A stretch of DNA of 64,000 nt from Steromphala cineraria. Its lineage: Eukaryota > Mollusca > Gastropoda > Trochida > Trochidae. The translations under genes were made by a program, and so were the position numbers. Numbering within the stretch: position 1 is the first letter of the stretch; each line of letters begins with the position of its first letter. The DNA lies in NCBI GenBank assembly GCA_916613615.1, contig OU744721.1, positions 79,799,060-79,863,059 on the forward strand. The letters run 5' to 3'. Below, piece by piece: positions 59,501-64,000 of this stretch. The notes under the pieces were generated by a model. It was not told the DNA's origin and ran no database searches. It was given only the letters and a program-made list of their open reading frames with translations.

Positions 59501-62171
59501 ATAGATCTGTTGACGGACGTTCCCCTCCAGCTACCTCACTGGACAGATCTCCTCACTCAACCACTCTCGAAGAGAACTCACGGCAATATCACCACGTTGA
59601 ATCTGCACGTTTGGAGGCTATCGAGCAATCCCTTAAGAAGCAAGGGTTTGGCCATGAATCATCAAGAGCTATTGTCCAGTCTATCAGGCCATCTACTTCC
59701 AGACTCTACGATGCCAAGTGGAGAATCTTCACTTCTTGGAGAGAGCGGAACGATCTTTTAGCTCATGACATTACGATCCCTATGATCGCCGATTTTTTAC
59801 TTTTTCTGAGGAAAAGCAAGAAACTGAAACATGGGACCATTGAGGGATACAAGTCAGCTATTGCTTCCGTTTGTGATCTGCAAGGACTTTCGATAGGCAC
59901 AGACCAATCTCTGCATAGACTTCTCAGATCGTTTCAGATAAAGGACATGACATCTCCATCTATCTTCCCGAAGTGGGATCTCTGTTTAGTACTTCAGTCG
60001 CTCTTGAAAGCTCCTTATGAACCTCTTAACTCTACTTCACTGAAATTCCTATCCTTCAAGACCGCTTTTTTGCTTGCCTTCGCTTCGACGGCTAGGGTGT
60101 CAGAGTTACACGCTATCGACAATGGATCTGTTAGATTTTCGGACGGTTATAAGGACGTTACTTGCAGAGCTCTACCCGAATTTTTAGCAAAAAATCAATC
60201 TGCGGCCTCAGGGCCTCTAGGAGCAAGGACTTACAGAATTCCAGCGTTACCGTCTTCGAATTCTCGTTCAGACAGAGAAAGACTCTTGTGTCCTGTAAGA
60301 GCGTTGAGATGGTATCTCGAGAGAACAGCACCATTCAGACGCAAGAGAAGGAGGTTATTTCTTTCCTGCAAAACTGCGATGGACTCTGAAATTTCCAAAA
60401 ATACTATATCTTCGTGGTTAAGGAAAACTATATCTCTAGCTTATCAAAACACAGACCAAGATACAGTAAACATGAAATTCTCGCCTCACGAGATCAGAGC
60501 GTTAGCTTCATCGGTTTCAGCATGGAAATCAGTCTCCATCCAGGATCTTGTTTCGACTTGCCAGTGGAAGGGCACGAATACTTTCATCTCCTCATACTTA
60601 CGGGATATTGCACCTTCGCTGGATGGAATTGCTCAGTTGGGTCCGCTGGTGGCGGCTCAACGAATCTCCACAGCTTAACCCTTCTTGGAGGAAAAGAAGG
60701 GGGGGGTCGGGGTCGTCGAGGGTAAAGTTCGACGAGGACTCCTCTACCAAGTTCACCATTCTCCTAAGAAGGTGAGGCCAAACTATGACTTGTGTTATGG
60801 TGATGGTTTCGGAAGAAGGTTTAATGTTGTTATTCGTTTAGCACTTGTTGTGGACTGGTATATCCACCTAAACTCTATCACAACTAATGACTATCTGACT
60901 ATGATGTTCGTTGCATATTTAAGGGAATAATTTGACCGGAAGTGACGTCATAAGAACCGGAAGTGACGTCATAATATGTATAAATAAAGTCAAATGAAAG
61001 ATTACATCATAGTCAGACGAGGGAAAACTAACATATTAACCAAGTGGTATGCCTGTGAGATATAACATATTGTTCAGTTGAAAGGTTGAATAAATTGAAG
61101 GGAAAGAGCATGAAGAAATGGTTCTGTTATTGTTTGATTCACTTATCTACGAAATAGTAAAAGAAGTGATATTCAAGTAAAGAACATATCATGTAATGTT
61201 AATCTAATAAGTATAATTATTGGCGTCTAATGTTAAGTAAACATCCCCTGGATACCCGCCACCATTATGTGGAATTCGGGCAAAGGTTATTCCAGAGGTT
61301 AATTTACGCCAATAATTAGCAAACAATTACATGTATTGTTAGTAATTATTAGTAAACTTACCTCTGGAATAAGCGGTGAACACCCGCCCAGAGTAAACTA
61401 ATTCCTCCCCGCACTTGTTCCAGGTGATGTTCAGCTGGAAGAGAATATGAGGCTGTCAGACCACATGCGGGCAAAGGGAGCTAACTCCAGGGAAGAGGAG
61501 GAGAGAGGCATACCACTAATGGTAATTATGACTTAGTTTTTTCTCTATATTTTATCTAGACTTCTGCAGGTACGTTCAGAGAACGAAGAGAGAGGGCAAA
61601 GGTTATTCCAGAGGTAAGTTTACTAATAATTACTAACAATACATGTAATTGTTTGCTATTTGTATATCTTGTCCCTTTCTGTTTTTAGGCATTGGTTGTA
61701 TGGAACAAAAGTTATGGCAAACAATGGAAAAAATAAAGTTTGTGAGTATTTTTTGTTTGAACCTAAAGGTAAATCATTGTCTGTCCTTAAGACACCTACA
61801 CATAATAAATACAGTCGGTCACAGTTAAAGTTTTAACTCTAACATTTTTTAACTCGATGCAATTAATGGCTGAGATATTGCCCAAGCGGTGTTAAACAAT
61901 AAGTCAGTCACACACTAAGAACCTAGATTCAAGAATTCATTTCCAAGCCTGATTCCATGACCAGTGGCAGATAAAAAACTGGTTTTGCACACAAGTGATC
62001 CATATTCATCTTTCTGGTTTGTAGCACAAGAATATTCTCAAACTTTAAGGTAAATTATTTCTCAATAACCATGTTCCTTTTGTAGCAGCAAGAAGATCCA
62101 GAGGATGGTTTCCACGGCGATGTGCAAAAGAAATGATAGACGACAATATGAACGACAAGAAAACCTCATGA
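44569..62171 (+). CDS. ZDHHC6: ZDHHC6 protein S-acyltransferase, nine exons
   Basis: Palmitoyltransferase of the ER membrane that attaches acyl chains to cysteines of ER proteins. Exons: 44569-44826, 45933-46024, 47700-47856, 48899-49030, 52961-53014, 53390-53554, 54321-54508, 61689-61741 and 62086-62171; all junctions have GT/AG and keep frame, giving 394 residues (human about 413). Exon 1 has two hydrophobic segments (FHWGPILALSVIFTISGVAL and GGFLNIGVFLTWIILTLY). Exons 2-3 carry the cysteine-rich zinc-binding domain, [20 protein letters not shown], with the catalytic DHHC. Exons 3 and 4 hold the other two membrane spans. Exons 6-8 form the variant SH3 domain. The C-terminus is KKTS, a classic KKXX ER-retrieval signal. 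ATG at 44569 has G at -3 and +4; a second ATG follows two codons later. Intron 7 holds a DIRS retrotransposon. An AATAAA at 62551 fits the 3' end. Confidence 0.93.
46856..47245. mobile_element. Possible non-autonomous element in ZDHHC6 intron 2
   Basis: CCAGGGCTTCCACTGG near the left and GAGAGCCCTACCGG near the right are loosely inverted. Inside, GAGTCCATTTTTTGAGACTC and GTCCAATTTTTTGACCC are related. The limits are uncertain. Confidence 0.35.
47264..47672. mobile_element. hAT-like MITE next to ZDHHC6 exon 3
   Basis: The left end TAGGGGTGACTATTGAC faces the right end CTATCGTTACACCCCTA, an 8-bp perfect terminal inverted repeat with looser similarity inward. TAGGGGTG...CACCCCTA ends are common in hAT-type MITEs. 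The interior is rich in ATCGATA and GCAATAGT motifs. No transposase. The right end is only 27 bp from exon 3. Confidence 0.55.
49020..51090 (+). repeat. Tandem array of duplicated exon-4 end plus 5' splice site
   Basis: The unit of 58-64 bp reads CTCTTCTACATACAGGTAGG, then TCAATTATCAGCCTGTAGG and TTGTAGGATAATGACTTTAT. Donor GTs lie at 49031 (authentic end of exon 4), 49093, 49155, 49213, 49277, 49335, 49399, 50884, 50947, 51010 and 51073. Each repeats about 12 bases of the exon tail and the intronic GTAGGT. The array is split by the element at 49447-50867. Confidence 0.9.
49447..50867. mobile_element. hAT-like non-autonomous element, 1.42 kb, nested in the donor array
   Basis: The ends CAGGGCTCAAAAATAG and CTATTTTCGAGCCCTG are inverted with one mismatch; CAGGG...CCCTG is the usual hAT terminus. 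Inner blocks are also inverted (ACTTGTCCT/TTTCCACTCGTCC against GGACGAGTAGAAA/ACGAGTGCT). GCTCT flanks both sides (49442-49446 and 50868-50872). That is shorter than the 8 bp typical of hAT, so the class is not certain. No transposase frame was recognised. Confidence 0.65.
52145..52660. repeat. Three tandem units of about 167 bp
   Basis: Units start near 52145, 52311 and 52478 with TTTCCGGAGCATAACTCTGA and run through TGACCAATCTTCACCAAATT and GTAGATGTGCCTTTTGGGG. Later units are diverged. This is a molluscan-style dispersed repeat, preceded by GAGCCCCGTCCGTATCGGC. The ORFs across it are repeat artefacts. Confidence 0.7.
55131..55309. repeat. Left inverted terminal repeat of the DIRS element
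   Basis: From AACCTCTGGAATAACC to CCTCATATTCTCTTC. It is the reverse complement of 61438-61616 with no mismatch seen. The outermost 17-18 bases (55113-55130) differ from the right terminus, as in other DIRS elements. Confidence 0.92.
55531..57648 (+). pseudogene. DIRS ORF1, gag-like protein, interrupted by an in-frame TAG
   Basis: The likely start is ATG at 55531 (MSQRKCVSC); the frame opens earlier only without an ATG. The N-terminus has paired cysteines (CVSC, CANC, then CLLC) that look like a zinc ribbon. Then come a short helical stretch (LQSSLKDMDRRNNEKISNLK), a serine/lysine-rich basic segment and a long acidic-neutral middle. The frame stops at TAG 57274-57276 (after RNLPQD) but continues in the same frame for 123 more codons to TGA at 57646. 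This tail is rich in arginine and glycine and ends RARGGRGARGSYGRR, a typical nucleic-acid-binding end for a gag-like protein. The TAG therefore looks like a nonsense mutation in this copy, although programmed readthrough cannot be excluded. The full frame would be 705 residues plus the stop position. Confidence 0.75.
57443..59761 (+). CDS. DIRS ORF2: reverse transcriptase-RNase H
   Basis: A 772-codon frame from ATG 57443, overlapping the end of ORF1 by about 200 bp; an internal ATG near 57689 (MPMDFNLDFDF) is an alternative start. The reverse transcriptase covers residues about 160-360, with FYSPVFLVPKRDSG, SLDLKDAYLHVP (catalytic D241), LPFGVSIAPW and GYLDDFL (D307, D308). RNase H covers about 463-580, with FTDAS (D469), ALELLA (E501), ATDNA (D526) and ARHIPGRLNVLADSLSR (H567, D577). 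All catalytic residues are present. The C-terminal part (about 590-700: IDLFATAQN ... DPQAWAVDALS ... YAFPPI) is the region where many DIRS elements carry a DAM-like methyltransferase; the expected N/D-PP-Y/F motif reads FPPI here. It copies element RNA into DNA. No disabling break was found. Confidence 0.9.
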   Translation: MSLTREAPFLHPDPPSTVQLSTEPTLSSGSLVPTTLRMVPPEIPGIPSPEGIFVPEEVAEPEARTVAVDSVPNTTPKPYDLAMPMDFNLDFDFVTPVVPSPVGGRLQQYSRNWTQITQDNWIRSVVTDGYQLQFQTRPPLASHPIGKRFTLQEARLEAALLAVDQLLLKEAITELPPHDLSRGFYSPVFLVPKRDSGEMRMIIDLKILNKDFLCSPPKFTMESLKNVRKLVLPNSQFVSLDLKDAYLHVPIHPHSRKYLRFGINGRRFQFRVLPFGVSIAPWLFTMVMKPVLHFLHLRNIAIHGYLDDFLARHTSTALLIKQRDFVIHVFTHLGWLVHPDKSELTPTSRIKFLGAILDARSYHIFPVEDRWRLTQNLIISLLDSRTASLRKWMSLLGFLTSIQSFTFRGRLNLRHTQVWINANRVLDLDSVIVCPPHVCQELQWWTREFNVLSGTRMTDPPPKFTIFTDASCKGWGAHLDRYQAQGTWSTQETSLHINALELLAVIKAVSIWWRPLYKSSVMIATDNATVVSYINKQGGTRSTSLMELTRRLFAMVDQFKIVLRARHIPGRLNVLADSLSRKGQVIPTEWTLHREAFQLLIDRWEYPSIDLFATAQNFRIPTYVSPIPDPQAWAVDALSISWEGMIAYAFPPIKIIPDVLAKIAIQDCVVYLVAPAWPTRTWFPNLIDLLTDVPLQLPHWTDLLTQPLSKRTHGNITTLNLHVWRLSSNPLRSKGLAMNHQELLSSLSGHLLPDSTMPSGESSLLGESGTIF
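59560..60678 (+). CDS. DIRS ORF3: tyrosine recombinase
   Basis: The frame is open from 58081, but its first 1.5 kb overlaps RT-RNase H in another frame and shows no protein-like signature. Recognisable recombinase starts near 59600 (LEAIEQSLKKQGF). The core-binding domain (about 59650-59980) contains STSRLYDAKWRIFTSWR and a KHGTIEGYKSAIAS motif. Catalytic residues are arginine at 60094 (TARVSELHAI), H-x-x-R at 60487-60498 (HEIRAL), tryptophan at 60565 (CQWKG) and nucleophile tyrosine at 60595 (SSYLRDI). The order R...HxxR...W...Y matches the family. It inserts the circular DNA intermediate without a DDE integrase. The exact start is unclear; frameshift or reinitiation from ORF2 is possible. 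The start given here is approximate. No break was found to TAA at 60676. Confidence 0.88.
   Translation, partial: TTLEENSRQYHHVESARLEAIEQSLKKQGFGHESSRAIVQSIRPSTSRLYDAKWRIFTSWRERNDLLAHDITIPMIADFLLFLRKSKKLKHGTIEGYKSAIASVCDLQGLSIGTDQSLHRLLRSFQIKDMTSPSIFPKWDLCLVLQSLLKAPYEPLNSTSLKFLSFKTAFLLAFASTARVSELHAIDNGSVRFSDGYKDVTCRALPEFLAKNQSAASGPLGARTYRIPALPSSNSRSDRERLLCPVRALRWYLERTAPFRRKRRRLFLSCKTAMDSEISKNTISSWLRKTISLAYQNTDQDTVNMKFSPHEIRALASSVSAWKSVSIQDLVSTCQWKGTNTFISSYLRDIAPSLDGIAQLGPLVAAQRISTA
60679..61277. other. DIRS non-coding 3' region
   Basis: Between ORF3 and the complementary region. It includes a purine-rich start (GGAAAAGAAGGGGGGGGTCG), the ETS-CRE pair and AATAAA near 61087. The small frames here are not convincing genes. 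Confidence 0.6.
60936..60990 (+). promoter_or_regulatory. Paired ETS-CRE motifs with TATA/poly(A)-like sequence in the DIRS element
   Basis: CCGGAAGTGACGTCA occurs twice, at 60936-60950 and 60957-60971, exactly 21 bp apart. It fuses an ETS site (CCGGAAGT) with a full CRE (TGACGTCA), a pairing known from strong animal promoters. TATAAATA follows at 60979-60986, and AATAAA at 60983-60988 overlaps it, so the block could be a promoter, a poly(A) signal or both. Confidence 0.55.
61278..61373. repeat. Internal complementary region of the DIRS element
   Basis: 61278-61317 is the reverse complement of the outer left end and 61318-61373 that of the outer right end, joined at AATAATT/AGCAAAC. In the DIRS replication model this region templates completion of the ends and formation of the circle. 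Confidence 0.9.
61438..61616. repeat. Right inverted terminal repeat of the DIRS element
   Basis: Reverse complement of the left repeat. The outer extension 61617-61658 (through TTACTAACAATACATGTAAT and TGTTTGCTA) is specific to this end and is matched only in the internal complementary region. Confidence 0.92.
61864..61908 (+). repeat. Short abalone-type element in ZDHHC6 intron 8
   Basis: ATTAATGGCTGAGATATTGC then CCAAGCGGTGTTAAACAATA and AGTCAGTCA: a diverged copy of the family first seen at 9310, within the 344-bp intron before the last exon. Confidence 0.55.
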
Positions 62172-62580
62172 ACAAAACGAAACTCATAATTCATTTTCAT
62201 TACATCTCCAGTTTTTCTCCTCATAAGATCCATCTTTGAGAACACAGCTTGATTATATTTTATATCTACACAAAGGTGTTTCAGAAGTATTTTGTAGCAT
62301 GTACATCTTGTAAGAATGTCATTTTTATTTTTATTTTAGTTTTGAAGATATCATATATGAGATATCAGTTTTGTATGCTTTTATTGACATGAGTGGAAGA
62401 ATTTACAAAAGAATGGGTTGACACCATGCCATTTCAATAGCCAAATTTGGAATAATATACCTAATTTTCTAAATTGTCGTTTGAAATATGAATATCTTAG
62501 TTTAAGTAGATATGAATTTGTGAAAAAGGGAAATTAAACTGTACTGTATCAATAAAGGTATATGAAATTTCTTACTATAA
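62172..62580 (+). terminator. ZDHHC6 3' UTR and poly(A) signal
   Basis: AT-rich sequence after the stop codon. AATAAA at 62551-62556 (CTGTATCAATAAAGGTATAT) is the first canonical signal downstream and fits a short 3' UTR of about 400 bases. Confidence 0.65.
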
Positions 62581-64000
62581 CAACTGGTTTTCAAAATGAT
62601 TATTCCACTTAGCAGGTTTCACAGGAAAATAATTGTATGAATGTATCAACCTGATTTATTGCACACATATTATATTTTATTAATTTATGCAACCAAAATT
62701 TAATGAATTTGGGATATATTTTTCATGATCAACTCTATTACTAATTTCATAATGGTCATCTATCCCTACCACAAGAGCATTGTTTAAAACATATTTTGAT
62801 ATTTCTTCCTAAGAAATGAAAGGTCTAACTTAATGAAATATTTTGTAAACATGCCATCAACCATGCAAATAATGAGTTGTAAAATGTCTATGGTAGGAAA
62901 CACATACAGGTAGTTTATGTGTTATTTTTTTACATGAAAGTCTTCAACCTTAAAAACACAAGATGAGCTACAGAGCCCATGACTATTTTTGGAAACAGAA
63001 TCGTTATCAAATCTTTTAAGTTTTCCCATAGAGACGGAATCAACTTTAGTCCGTCATATGGTAAGAAAACTTATATACAGCCTTTTAAAGCCCTGTGAAA
63101 CTGCTGACAAACCAAGGGAGGTAATCCACTGAAACGCAGGCTCACACTATTGCATTATATGTGTATGTCTGACTGGAGCTTGACAAATGTATGGTGTTTT
63201 TCAATCTAAAAATTATTTCAAAACTAAGGCCTACAAAGCTGAAATTGTGTACAGACAACTTGACTAGTTAGGATTATAATTTATGGCTTTGGTGGCCCTG
63301 TGGCCCCAAGTAAGTGCCACAGGGCCACGCCCTAAAACATATTTTCATATTCTTCTCCAGAAGCATAAGGCCTAGAAAGCTAAAACTTTGAGTACAGACT
63401 CCTTGACTAGTGAGGATTATAATTTATAGTTCTGGTGGCCCTGTTGCCCTTAATAAGGGCCACAGGGGCCACTCCCTTAAAACCTTTTTTCATATTTCTT
63501 CTCCAAAAGCATAAGGCCTAGAAAGAAGGTTGGAGGTACCACATTAGCCACACCCTATAGCTAAATTAAATATGAAGCCTGATGAGCTTAAAGGCCAAAA
63601 GCTCTATTTCTTTTAAAATACACTTCGGTACAATTACCGGATAACAGATTTGAAGAGAGTCTTTCTGAAATGAACTTATTCATTTTTGAGTTCAAGCATG
63701 GATTTTTCGGACCAATTTCATTGTTTAGATTTTGTGGAATGAATCAGAATTTAAGTTGATTCAAAATCCTTTTTTTTTATGAATGATGTAAGAATTGTTA
63801 TTATGCAACAATGGATGTGATTTTTTAAGTGGTTTACTGTTCATATGTGTTGGGAGGGAATTAGCATTTCTTTTTAAAATGTTGTTTTGATATTTTTTTA
63901 AATAGATAAGTATGTTAGATACATGTTTCTATTTGAGGTGAACTTGTATTCATTTGTGGACCTTTGTTAAAATGATACTACATGTAGACATTCCTTTTGT
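62581..64000. other. Downstream intergenic with AGCTCATC-family copy F
   Basis: 63210-63605 is a 5'-truncated AGCTCATC element with three hairpin units (GGTGGCCCTGTGGCCCC / GTGCCACAGGGCCAC) and the 3' end GAAGCCTGATGAGCTTAAAG. A 3'-end fragment (GATGAGCTACAGAGCCCATG) lies near 62963. No gene was recognised to the window end. Confidence 0.55.

Larger units (their letters stand above)
55113..61658 (+). mobile_element. DIRS-type tyrosine-recombinase retrotransposon, structurally complete
   Basis: A 6.5-kb element in ZDHHC6 intron 7, in the gene's orientation. It has inverted terminal repeats of about 178 bp (55131-55309 and 61438-61616, identical by eye), an internal complementary region (61278-61373), and three frames: gag-like ORF1, RT-RNase H ORF2 and tyrosine recombinase ORF3. 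The complementary region is the reverse complement of the outer left end (55114-55153) joined to that of the outer right end (61603-61657). This fixes the termini to within a shared TA. DIRS elements integrate by recombinase from a circular intermediate, so no target-site duplication is expected and none is seen. Only ORF1 shows an obvious break. Confidence 0.93.

Noticed and set aside
58081..59550. Start of a long 865-codon protein in the recombinase frame
   Set aside because: This part overlaps RT-RNase H in another frame and is compositionally a shadow; recombinase motifs begin only near 59600.
55113..61658. LTR retrotransposon or Ty3/gypsy provirus
   Set aside because: The termini are inverted, not direct; there is no aspartic protease or DDE integrase; a tyrosine recombinase and an internal complementary region are present.

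Overview
The window reads as nuclear DNA of a gastropod mollusc, most likely an abalone (Haliotis) or a close vetigastropod. It is AT-rich, has intron-split animal genes, and carries dispersed repeats I associate with abalone and other molluscs: the short CCGCTAATGGCTGAAATATT element ending in ACTCACTCACTC, the AGCTCATC...GATGAGCT family with its (GTCC)n tract, and TGACCTTGACC-rich repeats. The species call is inference from repeat style.

Layout. (1) 0.6-20.9 kb, plus strand: six separate copies of the terminal coding exon of a UBE2D-type ubiquitin-conjugating enzyme, each with a splice acceptor, an intact frame and a stop. The catalytic exons must lie upstream of the window. The spacers hold the AGCTCATC-family elements, a TIR MITE and short abalone repeats. 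(2) 20.9-24.4 kb: a recent 167-bp tandem duplication, then a palindrome-rich block with a CRE-motif cluster. (3) 24.4-26.3 kb, minus strand: a C2H2 zinc-finger gene broken by a 1-nt deletion, two MITE insertions and a 37-bp minisatellite. (4) 26.3-38 kb: no intact gene; a decayed Tc1/mariner transposase, AGGTCA-rich repeats, a CGG tract, a decayed LINE reverse transcriptase, a TIR element and a tRNA-derived SINE. (5) 38.8-43.9 kb, minus strand: a small four-exon gene of 103 residues, tentatively ANAPC16 (an APC/C subunit). Its third intron holds a 14-copy, exactly 151-bp satellite inside a TIR element. (6) 44.6-62.2 kb, plus strand: a complete nine-exon ZDHHC6 palmitoyltransferase gene encoding 394 residues with a C-terminal KKTS ER-retrieval signal, head-to-head with the small gene. 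Intron 4 carries an array of duplicated 5' splice sites. Intron 7 carries a structurally complete 6.5-kb DIRS-type tyrosine-recombinase retrotransposon with inverted terminal repeats, an internal complementary region and gag-like, RT-RNase H and recombinase frames. (7) 62.2-64 kb: the ZDHHC6 3' end and repeat fragments.

The genes do not form an operon. UBE2D and a putative APC/C subunit both belong to the ubiquitin pathway, but their proximity may be chance. The strongest points for follow-up are the UBE2D terminal-exon array, the DIRS element with its paired ETS-CRE motifs, the splice-donor array, the palindromic repeats with compensatory changes, and the multiply broken zinc-finger gene.
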